Positions 28,070 through 43,806 of a stretch of 64,000 nt of DNA are shown one piece after another. The position numbers were made by a program, and so were the translations under genes. The stretch covers positions 149,540 to 213,539 of the forward strand of contig NZ_JYOA01000003.1 of the NCBI RefSeq assembly GCF_000955805.1, given 5' to 3'. The notes beneath the pieces are model-generated. The model made no database searches and was not told the DNA's origin. It saw nothing but the letters and a program-made list of their open reading frames with translations. The stretch's first letter is position 1, and each line of letters opens with the position of its first letter. This DNA comes from Pseudomonas sp. 21 (GTDB lineage Bacteria > Pseudomonadota > Gammaproteobacteria > Pseudomonadales > Pseudomonadaceae).

Positions 28070-28153
28070 TCTAGCGCGTCAAATTCCCTCCCCGAACCTC
28101 GCAAAAGCACGCTAAATCTCGGTCCTGTAAGGATTTTTCCCCTCCGGCTTACC

Positions 28154-28183
28154 TTGACGGTGGGGAGCGCGGATTTCTATAGT
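28154..28183 (+). promoter_or_regulatory. Main promoter of the dcw cluster (Pmra)
   Basis: -35 TTGACG (28154-28159), an 18-base spacer and -10 TATAGT (28178-28183) make the best sigma-70 match in the window. Transcription would start near 28190, right at the MraZ repeats. Confidence 0.7.
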
Positions 28184-28192
28184 GTGCGGAAG

Positions 28193-28217
28193 TGGTATGA
28201 AGTGGGTAAAAGTGGGA
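28193..28217 (+). promoter_or_regulatory. MraZ operator: three 10-bp-spaced TGGKN repeats
   Basis: TGGTA-5-TGGGT-5-TGGGA at 28193, 28203 and 28213 exactly fits the E. coli MraZ box (TGGGN repeats separated by 5 bases). A fourth, weaker TGTGC lies in phase at 28183. The repeats begin just downstream of the -10 box, where the MraZ ring would block the start of the operon it heads. Confidence 0.8.
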
Positions 28218-28257
28218 TCAACAGGCATGGATAGCCAACCACAGGGGAAGCGCTGAC

Positions 28258-28713
28258 GTGTTTCGCGGAGCTAACGCCATCAGTCTCGACGCCAAAGGGC
28301 GCCTCGCGATGCCGAGTCGGTATCGTGACGAGCTCGTTTCGCGTTGCAATGGCCAGCTCATCGTCACCATCGATGCCGTCGACACCTGCCTCACCGTCTA
28401 CCCCCTCCCTGAATGGGAACTCATCGAAGCCAAACTGCGCGAGCTGCCCTCGCTGCGTGAAGAAACGCGGCGCCTGCAGCGTTTGCTGATTGGTAATGCC
28501 GTTGACCTGGAGCTCGATAGCGCCGGGCGTTTTCTCGTTCCGCCGCGCCTGCGCGAGTACGCCGGCCTGGACAAGAAGGCGATGCTGGTCGGCCAGCTGA
28601 ACAAGTTCCAGCTGTGGGACGAAGACAAGTGGAATGCGGTTGCCGAGGCCGATCTCGCAGCCATCAAAGAACCCGGCGGCCTGCCGGATGAATTGCGCGA
28701 CCTTATTCTGTGA
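28258..28713 (+). CDS. mraZ: Transcriptional regulator MraZ
   Basis: A 151-residue protein with two SpoVT/AbrB-like domains, each starting with a DxxGR motif ([19 protein letters not shown] near residue 8, and [21 protein letters not shown] near 82). MraZ forms a ring and represses the dcw promoter through the repeats just upstream. The start is GTG 28258, with AGGGGAAG nine bases before. rsmH follows at once. Confidence 0.95.
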   Translation: MFRGANAISLDAKGRLAMPSRYRDELVSRCNGQLIVTIDAVDTCLTVYPLPEWELIEAKLRELPSLREETRRLQRLLIGNAVDLELDSAGRFLVPPRLREYAGLDKKAMLVGQLNKFQLWDEDKWNAVAEADLAAIKEPGGLPDELRDLIL

Positions 28714-28721
28714 GCCTGCCT

Positions 28722-31697
<2,976 letters not shown>

Positions 31698-31698
<1 letters not shown>

Positions 31699-33161
31699 TG
31701 CCGATGAGCCTGAATCAACTGCTGCCGCAAGCCGAAAGCGGCGAACTGATCCGTGAGCTGACCCTGGACAGCCGCACCGTCAAGCCGGGCGACCTGTTCC
31801 TGGCCGTGCCGGGTGGTCGCCAGGATGGTCGCGGGCACATTGCCGCCGCACTCGCCCAGGGCGCTGCCGCTGTCGCCTATGAAGCAGAAGGTGCTGTCGA
31901 CCTGCCGCCCAGCGATGTGCCGATGATCGCCATCAAGGGGCTCGCAAAGCAGCTGTCTGCCATCGCCGGGCGCTTCTACGGCGAACCCAGCCGTGGCGTA
32001 GAACTGGTCGGTGTGACCGGTACCAACGGCAAGACCAGTGTCAGCCAACTGGTGGCCCAGGCGCTGGACCTGCTCGGCGAGCGCTGCGGCATCGTCGGCA
32101 CCCTCGGCACCGGTTTCTACGGCGCGCTGGAAAGCGGTCGCCACACCACGCCTGACCCGCTCGCCGTGCAGGCGACCCTGGCACGCCTGAAACAGGCTGG
32201 CGCCAAGGCCGTGGCGATGGAAGTGTCGTCACACGGCCTGGAGCAGGGCCGCGTCGCGGCGCTGGGCTTCGACGTGGCGGTGTTCACCAACCTGTCCCGC
32301 GACCATCTGGACTACCACGGCTCGATGGAAGCCTACGGCGCCGCCAAGGCGAAGCTGTTCGCCTGGCAGGGTCTGCGTTGCCGGGTGATCAACCTGGACG
32401 ACGACTTCGGTCGCCAGCTGGCCGCCGAGTCCCACGAATCTCGTCTGATGGGTTACAGCCTGAGCGACCCGTCGGCCTACATCTATTGCCGCGAAGCCAC
32501 CTTCAGCGATGCCGGGGTGCAAGCGCAGATCGTCACCCCGCAGGGCGAAGGCCTGCTGCGCAGCTCGCTGCTGGGCAAGTTCAACCTGAGCAACCTGCTG
32601 GCCGTGGTCGGCGCGCTGCTGGGGCTGGACTACCCGCTGGGCGACGTGCTCAAGGTGCTGCCGCAGCTGGAAGGGCCCATCGGCCGCATGCAACGCCTGG
32701 GCGGCGGTGAAAAACCGCTGGTGGTCGTGGACTACGCCCACACCCCGGACGCGTTGGAAAAAGTCCTGCTGGCTCTGCGCCCTCACGTACATGGTCAACT
32801 GCTGTGCCTGTTCGGCTGCGGCGGCGATCGTGACAGCGGCAAGCGCCCGATCATGGCGCAGATCGCCGAGCAGCATGCCGACCGTGTGCTGGTCACCGAC
32901 GACAATCCGCGCACCGAGAAGAGCGAGGCAATCATCGCCGACATCCGTGCCGGTTTCGCCAAGCCCGACGCCGTCGAGTTCGTTCCGGGCCGTGGCGAGG
33001 CCATCGCCCGCCTGATCGCCGCTGCCGGTGTCGATGACGTGGTGTTGCTGGCAGGCAAGGGACATGAGGATTACCAGGAGATCGACGGTGTTCGCCACCC
33101 GTTCTCCGATCTGGAACAAGCCGCCAAGGCGCTGGCTGCCTGGGAGGTGAAGCGTGCTTAA
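31698..33161 (+). CDS. murE: UDP-MurNAc-tripeptide synthetase (meso-DAP-adding)
   Basis: A 487-residue Mur ligase that adds meso-diaminopimelate to UDP-MurNAc-L-Ala-D-Glu in the cytoplasm. The ATP site is GVTGTNGKTS (about 105-114), and the DAP-specificity motif DNPR is in VTDDNPRTEKSEAI (about 403), which excludes the lysine-adding type. The start ATG 31698 follows AGGAGGGCGTGGCTG; a second ATG two codons on is possible. It overlaps murF by 8 bases. Confidence 0.96.
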
Positions 33162-34518
33162 GCCCCTTTCGCTCAACGAAGTCGCCGCTGCGCTGCAAGG
33201 CCGCGTGGTCGGCGCCGACGCCCGCTTCGACGCCGTGAGCACCGACAGCCGCGCCATCGTGCCCGGCCAGCTGTTCATCGCCCTGACCGGCCCGCGTTTC
33301 GATGGCCACGACTACCTGGCCGACGTCGCTGCCAAGGGCGCGGTTGCCGCCTTGGTCGAGCGCGAAGTCGCCGGTGCGCCGCTGCCGCAACTGGTCGTGG
33401 CGGATACCCGCATCGCGCTGGGCCAGCTCGGTGCGCTGAACCGCGCTGCCTTCGCCGGCCGCGTGGCCGCCGTGACCGGCTCCAGCGGCAAGACCACCGT
33501 GAAGGAGATGCTTGCCAGCATCCTGCGGACCCAGGGCGAAGTCCTGGCGACCCGCGGCAACCTGAACAATGACCTCGGCGCGCCGCTGACCCTGTTGCAG
33601 CTGGCCCCTGAGCACAAGAGCGCAGTCATCGAGCTGGGCGCCAACCGTGTCGGCGAGATCGCCTACACGGTTGCGCTGACCCGCCCGCAAGTCGCCATCA
33701 TCACCAACGCCGGTACCGCCCACGTGGGTGAGTTCGGCGGGCAGGACAAGATCGTCCTGGCCAAGGGCGAGATTCTCGAGGGGTTGGCTGCCGACGGCGT
33801 GGCCATCCTCAACCGCGATGACAAGGCCTTCGATACCTGGCAGGCCCGCGCGGCCGGTCGGCGCATTTCCAGTTTCGGCCTGCACGACGCTCGCGCCGAT
33901 TTCCGCGCCAGCGACGTCAAGCGTGATGCCCGTGGTTGTCCGGGGTTCACCCTGCAGGGCCCGGCCGGCGAGGCGGCTGTTCAGCTGAATCTGCTGGGTG
34001 AGCACAACGTCACGAACGCACTGGCTGCCGCTGCTGCCGCCAACGCACTGGGCGTGCCGCTGGTCGGGATCGTTTCCGGCCTGCAGAACCTGCAGCCGGT
34101 CAAGGGGCGCGCCGTAGCCCAGCTGGCGACGAATGGCATGCGTGTGATCGATGACAGCTACAACGCCAACCCGGCTTCAATCTGCGCGGCGATTGATATA
34201 CTCGCCGGCTTTTCCGGCCGGACCGTCCTGGTCCTCGGGGACATGGGCGAGCTGGGTGCCTGGGCGGAATCTTCCCACCGCGAAGTGGGAACCTACGCCA
34301 TTGGCAAAGTCGCCGCCCTGTATGCAGTCGGACCGTTGATGAGCCACGCCGTGCAGGCGTTCGGTTCCGCGGGCCGGCACTTCGCCGATCAGGCCAGCCT
34401 GATCCATGCCCTGGCCGAAGAAGCTTCGACAACCACCATTCTGATCAAGGGTTCCCGCAGCGCGGCGATGGACAAGGTCGTCGCGGCGCTCTGTGGTTCC
34501 TCCGAGGAGAGTCACTAA
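33154..34518 (+). CDS. murF: UDP-MurNAc-pentapeptide synthetase
   Basis: A 454-residue Mur ligase that adds D-Ala-D-Ala to the tripeptide precursor. The ATP-binding loop is AVTGSSGKTTVKEM (about 107-120), and VIDDSYNANPAS with the following segment is typical of MurF. The start is GTG 33154, inside the end of murE with GGGAGG ahead. The stop is directly followed by the mraY ATG (TAAATG). Confidence 0.96.
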   Translation: MLKPLSLNEVAAALQGRVVGADARFDAVSTDSRAIVPGQLFIALTGPRFDGHDYLADVAAKGAVAALVEREVAGAPLPQLVVADTRIALGQLGALNRAAFAGRVAAVTGSSGKTTVKEMLASILRTQGEVLATRGNLNNDLGAPLTLLQLAPEHKSAVIELGANRVGEIAYTVALTRPQVAIITNAGTAHVGEFGGQDKIVLAKGEILEGLAADGVAILNRDDKAFDTWQARAAGRRISSFGLHDARADFRASDVKRDARGCPGFTLQGPAGEAAVQLNLLGEHNVTNALAAAAAANALGVPLVGIVSGLQNLQPVKGRAVAQLATNGMRVIDDSYNANPASICAAIDILAGFSGRTVLVLGDMGELGAWAESSHREVGTYAIGKVAALYAVGPLMSHAVQAFGSAGRHFADQASLIHALAEEASTTTILIKGSRSAAMDKVVAALCGSSEESH

Positions 34519-35601
34519 ATGCTGCTGCTGCTCGCCGAGTACCTGCAACAGTTCTACAAGGGCTTCGGCGTCTTCCAGTACCTGACCCTGCGCGGCATCC
34601 TGAGCGTGTTGACCGCGCTCGTCCTGTCGCTCTGGCTGGGCCCGTGGATGATCCGCACCCTGCAGATCCGCCAGATCGGCCAGGCCGTGCGCAACGACGG
34701 CCCGCAATCGCACCTGTCCAAGAAAGGCACGCCGACCATGGGCGGCGCGCTGATCCTCACGGCCATCGCCATCAGCACGCTGCTGTGGTCCGACTGGTCG
34801 AACCGCTACGTCTGGGTCGTGCTGGCTGTGACCCTGCTGTTCGGCGCCATCGGCTGGGTGGATGACTACCGCAAGGTGATCGAGAAGAACTCCCGCGGCC
34901 TGCCCAGCCGCTGGAAGTATTTCTGGCAGTCGGTATTCGGCCTGGGCGCGGCGATCTTCCTCTTCATGACTGCCGAGACACCGGTCGAGACCACCCTGAT
35001 CGTGCCGATGCTGAAGAATGTCGAGATCCCGCTGGGCATAGGCTTCGTGGTGCTGACCTACTTCGTGATCGTCGGCTCCAGCAACGCGGTGAACCTGACC
35101 GACGGTCTCGATGGCCTGGCGATCATGCCCACCGTGATGGTCGGCGGCGCGCTGGGGATCTTCTGCTACCTGTCGGGCAACATCAAATTCGCCGAATACC
35201 TGTTCATCCCGAGCGTGCCGGGCGCGGGCGAGCTGATCATCTTCTGCGGCGCCATCGTCGGTGCGGGACTGGGCTTCCTCTGGTTCAACACCTACCCGGC
35301 GCAAGTCTTCATGGGTGACGTCGGCGCACTGGCGCTCGGCGCTGCGCTGGGCACCATCGCGGTGATCGTCCGCCAGGAAATCGTGCTGTTCATCATGGGC
35401 GGCGTGTTCGTCATGGAAACCCTGTCGGTGGTGATCCAGGTCGCCTCCTTCAAGCTGACCGGCAAGCGCGTGTTCCGCATGGCGCCGATCCACCACCACT
35501 TCGAACTCAAAGGCTGGCCTGAACCGCGCGTGATCGTGCGCTTCTGGATCATCACGGTGATTCTCGTGCTGATCGGCCTGGCCACGTTGAAACTGCGTTG
35601 A
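34519..35601 (+). CDS. mraY: Phospho-MurNAc-pentapeptide transferase (lipid I synthase)
   Basis: A 360-residue polytopic enzyme of about ten helices that moves phospho-MurNAc-pentapeptide to undecaprenyl phosphate. Hallmarks are the substrate loop [13 protein letters not shown], the catalytic acids in [17 protein letters not shown] and [16 protein letters not shown], and [18 protein letters not shown] near the C terminus. It abuts murF with no gap. Confidence 0.97.
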   Translation: MLLLLAEYLQQFYKGFGVFQYLTLRGILSVLTALVLSLWLGPWMIRTLQIRQIGQAVRNDGPQSHLSKKGTPTMGGALILTAIAISTLLWSDWSNRYVWVVLAVTLLFGAIGWVDDYRKVIEKNSRGLPSRWKYFWQSVFGLGAAIFLFMTAETPVETTLIVPMLKNVEIPLGIGFVVLTYFVIVGSSNAVNLTDGLDGLAIMPTVMVGGALGIFCYLSGNIKFAEYLFIPSVPGAGELIIFCGAIVGAGLGFLWFNTYPAQVFMGDVGALALGAALGTIAVIVRQEIVLFIMGGVFVMETLSVVIQVASFKLTGKRVFRMAPIHHHFELKGWPEPRVIVRFWIITVILVLIGLATLKLR

Positions 35602-35614
35602 GGACTGATCGAGC

Positions 35615-36961
35615 ATGAGCCTGATCGCTTCCGACCAATTCCGCATCGTTGTCGGCCTCGGCAAGAGCGGCATGTCCCTGGTGCGCTACCTGGCGCGCCA
35701 GGGCGTGCCGTTTGCCGTGGCCGATACGCGCGCGAATCCGCCGGAGCTGGCGACCCTGCGCGAGCAGTACCCGCAGGTCGAGGTGCGCTGCGGCGACCTC
35801 GACGCCGATTTCCTCTGCCGCGCCCAGGAGCTCTACGTGAGCCCCGGCCTGTCGCTGCGCGTGCCCGCGCTGGTGGAAGCTGCCGCCCGTGGCGTACGCA
35901 TGTCCGGTGACGTCGACCTGTTCGCCCGTCACGCGAAGGCGCCGATCGTCGCCATCACCGGTTCCAACGCCAAGAGCACCGTCACCACCCTGGTGGGCGA
36001 CATGGCCAAGGCTGCCGGCAAGCGCGTCGCCGTCGGCGGCAACCTCGGCACTCCGGCGCTGGACCTGCTGGCCGATGACGTCGAGTTGTACGTGGTGGAG
36101 CTGTCCAGCTTCCAGCTGGAAACCTGCGAACGCCTCAACGCCGAGGTCGCCACCTGCCTGAATGTCAGCGAAGACCACATGGACCGCTACGACGGCATGG
36201 CCGACTACCACCTGGCCAAGCACCGCATTTTCCGCGGCGCCAAGCAGGTCGTGGTGAACCGTGCCGATGCGCTGAGCCGCCCGCTGATCGCCGACAACGT
36301 ACCGTGCTGGACTTTCGGCACCAACAAGCCGGACTTCAAGGCCTTTGGCCTGATCGAGGAAGACGGTGAGAAATGGCTGGCCTTCCAGTTCGACAAGTTG
36401 ATGCCGGCCCGTGAGCTGAAAATCCGTGGCGCGCACAACCAGTCCAATGCCCTGGCCGCGCTGGCCCTGGGGCACGCGGTCGGCCTGTCGTTCGAACCGA
36501 TGCTGCAGACCCTGCGAGAATTTGCCGGCCTTGCCCACCGCTGCCAGTGGGTGCGCGAGCGCAATGGCGTGAACTACTACGACGATTCCAAGGCCACCAA
36601 CGTCGGCGCCGCCCTGGCTGCCATCGAAGGCCTGGGTGCCGATATCGACGGCAAGCTGGTGCTGATCGCCGGTGGCGACGGCAAGGGCGCCGACTTCCAT
36701 GACCTGCGCAACCCGGTCGCGCAGCATTGCCGCGCCGTGGTGTTGCTGGGGCGGGACGCCGAGCTGGTGAGCGCCGCCCTTGGCAACGTCGTGCCCAAGG
36801 TCCGCGTGAATACCCTGGAAGACGCCGTCGAGCACGCTGCCGACCTGGCCCTGCCGGGTGACGCCGTGCTGCTGTCGCCGGCCTGCGCGAGCCTGGACAT
36901 GTTCAAGAACTACGAAGAGCGCGGACGCCTGTTCGCCAAGGCCGTGGAGGAGCTCGCCTGA
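35615..36961 (+). CDS. murD: UDP-MurNAc-L-Ala:D-Glu ligase
   Basis: A 448-residue Mur ligase that adds D-glutamate. The N-terminal UMA-binding loop is VVGLGKSGMSLVRYL, the ATP loop AITGSNAKSTVTTLVGD (about 112-128), and the late YDDSKATNVGAALAAIEGL is a family signature. It follows mraY after 13 bases and shares the base A of TGATG with ftsW. Confidence 0.96.
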   Translation: MSLIASDQFRIVVGLGKSGMSLVRYLARQGVPFAVADTRANPPELATLREQYPQVEVRCGDLDADFLCRAQELYVSPGLSLRVPALVEAAARGVRMSGDVDLFARHAKAPIVAITGSNAKSTVTTLVGDMAKAAGKRVAVGGNLGTPALDLLADDVELYVVELSSFQLETCERLNAEVATCLNVSEDHMDRYDGMADYHLAKHRIFRGAKQVVVNRADALSRPLIADNVPCWTFGTNKPDFKAFGLIEEDGEKWLAFQFDKLMPARELKIRGAHNQSNALAALALGHAVGLSFEPMLQTLREFAGLAHRCQWVRERNGVNYYDDSKATNVGAALAAIEGLGADIDGKLVLIAGGDGKGADFHDLRNPVAQHCRAVVLLGRDAELVSAALGNVVPKVRVNTLEDAVEHAADLALPGDAVLLSPACASLDMFKNYEERGRLFAKAVEELA

Positions 36962-38160
36962 TGTTCTCCTTCCTGCGCCCCTATCCGTCCCCGCTGATCA
37001 GCCGTAATGGCATCGACATCGACTTCCCGCTGCTCGCGGGTTGTCTGGCGCTGCTCGGCCTCGGTCTGGTGATGGTCACTTCGGCATCCTCCGAAGTCGC
37101 CGCGGCGCAGTCCGGCAACCCGCTGTACTTCTCGGTTCGTCACCTGATCTACCTGGCCATCGGCTTCGTCGCTTGCGGCGTGACCATGATGGTGCCGATG
37201 GAAACCTGGCAGCGCTGGGGCTGGAAGCTGCTGGCCGTGGCCTTCCTGCTGCTGGTGATGGTGATCACTCCCGGCATCGGCCGCGAGGTGAACGGCTCCA
37301 TGCGCTGGATCGGCTTCGGCCTGTTCAACATCCAGCCCTCGGAGATCGCCAAGGTCTTCGTGGTGATCTTCATGGCCGGCTACCTCGTGCGCCGCCAGGA
37401 AGAAGTGCGCGAGAGCTGGCTGGGCTTCTTCAAGCCTTTCGTGGTGCTGCTGCCGATGGCCGGCCTGCTGCTGCGCGAGCCCGACTTCGGCGCCACCGTG
37501 GTGATGATGGGCGCGGCCGCCGCGATGCTGTTCCTTGGCGGTGTGGGCCTGTTCCGCTTCGGCCTGATGGTCGCGCTGGCAGTCGGTGCCGTGGTGCTGC
37601 TGATCCAGACCCAGCCCTACCGGATGGCGCGCCTGACCAACTTCACCGACCCCTGGGCCGACCAGTTCGGCGCGGGCTACCAGCTCAGCCAGGCGCTGAT
37701 CGCCTTCGGCCGTGGCGGCTGGACCGGCATGGGCCTGGGCAACAGCATCCAGAAGCAGTTCTACCTCCCCGAGGCGCACACCGACTTCGTGTTCGCGGTC
37801 CTCGCGGAAGAGCTGGGCATCGTCGGCGCCATGGCCACCGTGGCCCTGTTCGTCTTCGTCAGCCTGCGCGCGCTGTACATCGGCATCTGGGCCGAGCAGT
37901 CGAAACAGTACTTCTCCGCCTACGTCGCCTACGGGCTGGCTTTCCTGTGGATCGGCCAGTTCCTGATCAACGTGGGTGTGAATGTCGGCCTGCTGCCGAC
38001 CAAGGGCCTGACCCTGCCGTTCCTCAGCTACGGCGGTTCGTCCCTGGTGATCTGCTGCGCCCAGCTGGGAATGCTACTGCGCATCGAATGGGAACGCCGC
38101 ACCGTGATGGGCAGCGAGGAATATGAATTCAGCGAAGAGGACTTTGCCGATGAAAGGTAA
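36961..38160 (+). CDS. ftsW: Septal peptidoglycan polymerase FtsW
   Basis: A 399-residue SEDS-family protein of about ten helices that polymerises lipid II glycan chains together with FtsI. Conserved parts include GREVNGSMRWIGFGLFNIQPSE-type sequence, PDFGATVVM with the catalytic Asp downstream in EAHTDFVFAVLAEELG, and LLPTKGLTLPFLSYGGSS. The C-terminal tail is acidic ([16 protein letters not shown]). It overlaps murG by 11 bases. Confidence 0.96.
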   Translation: MFSFLRPYPSPLISRNGIDIDFPLLAGCLALLGLGLVMVTSASSEVAAAQSGNPLYFSVRHLIYLAIGFVACGVTMMVPMETWQRWGWKLLAVAFLLLVMVITPGIGREVNGSMRWIGFGLFNIQPSEIAKVFVVIFMAGYLVRRQEEVRESWLGFFKPFVVLLPMAGLLLREPDFGATVVMMGAAAAMLFLGGVGLFRFGLMVALAVGAVVLLIQTQPYRMARLTNFTDPWADQFGAGYQLSQALIAFGRGGWTGMGLGNSIQKQFYLPEAHTDFVFAVLAEELGIVGAMATVALFVFVSLRALYIGIWAEQSKQYFSAYVAYGLAFLWIGQFLINVGVNVGLLPTKGLTLPFLSYGGSSLVICCAQLGMLLRIEWERRTVMGSEEYEFSEEDFADER

Positions 38161-39215
38161 CGTCCTGATCATGGCGGGCGGCACTGGCGGACACGTGTTC
38201 CCGGCTCTGGCCTGCGCCCGTGAGTTCCAGGCGCGCGGCTACAGCGTGCACTGGCTGGGCACTCCGCGTGGTATCGAGAACGACCTGGTACCCAAGGCCG
38301 GCCTGCCGCTGCACCTGATCAACGTCAGCGGCCTGCGCGGCAAGGGCCTCAAGTCCCTGCTGCGCGCGCCGTTCGATCTGCTCAAGTCGCTGTTCCAGGC
38401 GATCGGCGTGGTTCGTCAGCTCAAGCCGGTCTGCGTGCTCGGCCTGGGCGGCTACGTGACCGGCCCGGGCGGCCTGGCCGCCAAGCTGTCCGGCGTGCCG
38501 CTGGTGATCCACGAGCAGAATGCCGTCGCCGGCACCGCCAACCGCAGCCTCGCGCCGCTGGCCAAGCGTGTCTGCGAAGCCTTCCCGGATACCTTCGACA
38601 GCAGCGCCAAGCGCCTGACCACCGGCAACCCGGTGCGCGTCGAGCTGTTCCTGGAGGAGGGTGCCCGCGCGCCGCTGGCCGGCCGCCGCGTCAACCTGCT
38701 GGTACTGGGCGGCAGCCTGGGCGCGGAGCCGCTGAACAAGCTGTTGCCCGAAGCGCTGGCGCAGGTGCCGGCCGAGATTCGCCCGGCCATTCGCCATCAG
38801 GCCGGTCGTCAGCATGACGAAATTACCGCGGAGCGTTACCGCGCCGCGGGTGTCGAAGCGGACGTAGCTCCGTTCATCGCCGACATGGCCGCGGCCTACG
38901 CCTGGGCCGATCTGGTGATCTGCCGCGCCGGTGCGCTGACCGTCAGCGAGCTGACCGCCGCCGGCCTGCCGTCCTTCCTGGTGCCGCTGCCCCACGCGAT
39001 CGACGACCACCAGACCAAGAACGCCAAATTCCTGGTACGCGAGGGCGCGGCCCTCCTGCTGCCACAGAAATCTACCAGCGCCGCCGAACTGGCCGCGCAG
39101 CTGTCCGAGGTATTGATGCATCCCGATTCCCTGACCCGCATGGCCGCTCGCGCCCGCAGCCTGGCCAAGCCCGAGGCTACCCGCACGGTAGTCGATGCCT
39201 GCCTGGAGGTGGCCC

Positions 39216-39223
<8 letters not shown>
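38150..39223 (+). CDS. murG: Lipid II synthase (UDP-GlcNAc transferase MurG)
   Basis: A 357-residue GT28 glycosyltransferase that adds GlcNAc to lipid I on the inner face of the membrane. The N-terminal G-loop is [14 protein letters not shown], the second G-loop [13 protein letters not shown], and the donor site [21 protein letters not shown]. The start ATG 38150 ([11 protein letters not shown]) is inside the ftsW end; an in-frame ATG nine codons earlier is less likely. It overlaps murC by 8 bases. Confidence 0.96.
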
Positions 39224-41617
<2,394 letters not shown>

Positions 41618-41620
41618 GTC

Positions 41621-42484
41621 ATGAACGGCGCGCAGCTTCGTCACCAGAATCCCGGAATCGGCCGTGCACCCGCACGCAAGCCGGTGCCGCGCGGCGCCAG
41701 CCGTCTGGTGGCCAAGGAGCCGCTCAGCGCCCGCATGCCCAAGCCCAGCTTCGGCTTCCTGAAAGTGTTGCTGTGGCCTCTGGTGCTGGGCGTGCTCGGC
41801 GGCGGTGCCTACTACGGCGCGCAGTACGTGCTGCCTTATGCAGACCGTCCGATCGCCAAGGTCAGTGTGGAAGGCGACCTGAGCTACATCAGCCAGGCGG
41901 CGGTGCAGCAGCGGATCAGCCCCTACGTCTCGGCCAGTTTCTTCACCATCGACCTGGCCGGCATGCGCCAGGAGCTGGAACAGATGCCCTGGATCGCCCA
42001 TGCCGAGGTGCGTCGAGTATGGCCCGACCAGGTGGTTGTCCGCCTGGACGAGCAATTGCCCATCGCCCGTTGGGGTGACGAAGCCTTGCTGAACAACCAG
42101 GGTCAGGCTTTTGCACCGCGGGAAGTGGCCAACTACGAGCACCTGCCGCGCCTGTCCGGCCCGCAGCGTGCTCAGCAGCAAGTGATGCAGCAGTACCAGA
42201 TTCTCAGCCAGATGCTCCGCCCGCTGGGCTTCACCATCGCCAGCCTGGACATGAGTTCGCGCGGCGCCTGGACCCTGGGCACTGCGCAGGGCGTGGAGAT
42301 CATGCTGGGCCGCGATCACGCGGTAGAACAGATTCGCCGGTTCGTGACCATCTACGACAAGGCGCTGAAAGACCAGATTACGAAAATTGCCCGCATCGAC
42401 ATGCGCTACCCCAACGGCCTGGCCGTAGGCTGGCGCGATCCGATGCCGGAAGCGGCGGTGGCTCAGACCACCGCCGCGCAGTGA
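41621..42484 (+). CDS. ftsQ: Cell division protein FtsQ
   Basis: A 287-residue bitopic protein with a basic cytoplasmic N terminus of about 45 residues, one membrane helix (about 47-70, [20 protein letters not shown]), a POTRA domain (about 80-150, [20 protein letters not shown] onward), and a C-terminal beta domain. It is the scaffold of FtsQLB. The segments [19 protein letters not shown] and [14 protein letters not shown] are the conserved marks. Confidence 0.94.
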   Translation: MNGAQLRHQNPGIGRAPARKPVPRGASRLVAKEPLSARMPKPSFGFLKVLLWPLVLGVLGGGAYYGAQYVLPYADRPIAKVSVEGDLSYISQAAVQQRISPYVSASFFTIDLAGMRQELEQMPWIAHAEVRRVWPDQVVVRLDEQLPIARWGDEALLNNQGQAFAPREVANYEHLPRLSGPQRAQQQVMQQYQILSQMLRPLGFTIASLDMSSRGAWTLGTAQGVEIMLGRDHAVEQIRRFVTIYDKALKDQITKIARIDMRYPNGLAVGWRDPMPEAAVAQTTAAQ

Positions 42485-42505
42485 GTTGAGGAGACTTCTA
42501 TAAAC

Positions 42506-43753
42506 ATGGCAAGCGTGCAGAGCGGCAAAATGGTCGTCGGCCTGGACATCGGCACCTCCAAGGTGGTGGCGCTGGTGGGCGAGGTGGCGGCCGATGGCAA
42601 GCTGGAAATCGTCGGCATCGGGACGCATCCGTCGCGCGGCCTGAAGAAGGGCGTGGTGGTGAACATCGAGTCCACCGTGCAATCGATCCAGCGCGCCATC
42701 GATGAAGCCCAGCAGATGGCTGGCTGCCGTATCCACTCGGCCTTCGTCGGCATCGCCGGCAACCATATCCGCAGCCTGAACTCCCACGGCATCGTGGCGA
42801 TCCGCGACCGCGAAGTGAGCGGAGCGGACATCGAGCGTGTACTGGACGCGGCCCAGGCCGTGGCCATCCCGGCGGACCAGCGTGTGCTGCACACCCTGGC
42901 CCAGGACTACGTGATCGATAACCAGGAAGGCGTGCGCGAGCCGCTGGGCATGTCCGGCGTACGCCTGGAAGCGAAGGTGCACGTGGTGACCTGCGCAGTG
43001 AACGCTGCGCAGAACATCGAGAAGTGCGTGCGCCGCTGCGGCCTGGAAGTGGACGACATCATCCTCGAGCAGTTGGCCTCGGCCTACTCCGTGCTCACCG
43101 AGGACGAAAAGGAGCTGGGCGTGTGCCTGGTGGACATCGGCGGCGGTACCACCGATATCGCCATCTTCACCGAAGGCGCCATCCGCCATACGGCTGTAAT
43201 CCCGATCGCCGGCGATCAGGTCACGAACGACATCGCCATGGCGCTGCGTACCCCGACCCAGTACGCCGAAGAGATCAAGATTCGATATGCTTGTGCCTTG
43301 GCCAAACTGGCCGGTCCGGGCGAAACCATCAAGGTGCCCAGCGTAGGGGATCGGCCGCCGCGGGAACTGTCGCGCCAAGCGCTTGCCGAAGTGGTCGAGC
43401 CTCGTTACGACGAGCTCTTCACCCTGGTTCAGGCCGAGCTGCGTCGCAGTGGCTACGAGGACCTGATTCCAGCCGGGATCGTCCTGACCGGTGGCACCTC
43501 CAAGATGGAAGGCGCCGTCGAGCTGGCCGAAGAGATCTTTCACATGCCGGTGCGCCTGGGCGTACCCCACAGCGTCAAAGGACTGGCCGACGTCGTGCGC
43601 AATCCAATCTATTCCACCGGTGTGGGGCTGCTCCTGTACGGACTGCAAAAGCAATCCGACGGCATCTCCATGTCTGGCAGCAGCTTCAGCAGCGACGAAC
43701 CCAAGACACCGGTACTGGAAAAGCTCAAACGCTGGGTCCAGGGCAATTTCTGA
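42506..43753 (+). CDS. ftsA: Cell division protein FtsA
   Basis: A 415-residue actin-like ATPase that ties FtsZ filaments to the membrane. The phosphate-1 loop is VGLDIGTSKVVALVGEV, phosphate-2 is LVDIGGGTTDIAIFTEG, and the adenosine motif is IVLTGGTSKMEGA. The C-terminal amphipathic membrane-targeting helix (PVLEKLKRWVQGNF) is intact. TTGAGGAGAC precedes the ATG. ftsZ follows after 53 bases. Confidence 0.97.
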   Translation: MASVQSGKMVVGLDIGTSKVVALVGEVAADGKLEIVGIGTHPSRGLKKGVVVNIESTVQSIQRAIDEAQQMAGCRIHSAFVGIAGNHIRSLNSHGIVAIRDREVSGADIERVLDAAQAVAIPADQRVLHTLAQDYVIDNQEGVREPLGMSGVRLEAKVHVVTCAVNAAQNIEKCVRRCGLEVDDIILEQLASAYSVLTEDEKELGVCLVDIGGGTTDIAIFTEGAIRHTAVIPIAGDQVTNDIAMALRTPTQYAEEIKIRYACALAKLAGPGETIKVPSVGDRPPRELSRQALAEVVEPRYDELFTLVQAELRRSGYEDLIPAGIVLTGGTSKMEGAVELAEEIFHMPVRLGVPHSVKGLADVVRNPIYSTGVGLLLYGLQKQSDGISMSGSSFSSDEPKTPVLEKLKRWVQGNF

Positions 43754-43806
43754 TTTACCACCGCGGTAAACGTAGGCAACACAACTAGAAAGGAAGGAGA
43801 GGGGAA

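Larger units (their letters stand above)
27948..28257 (+). other. rnpB-mraZ intergenic region (310 bp, no gene)
   Basis: In order it holds a pyrimidine-rich stretch just after rnpB with TGG-type repeats on the minus strand (27947-27972), a terminator (28032-28069), a promoter (28154-28183) and the MraZ boxes (28193-28217). A ribosome site AGGGGAAG precedes GTG 28258. I see no further ORF. Confidence 0.7.
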
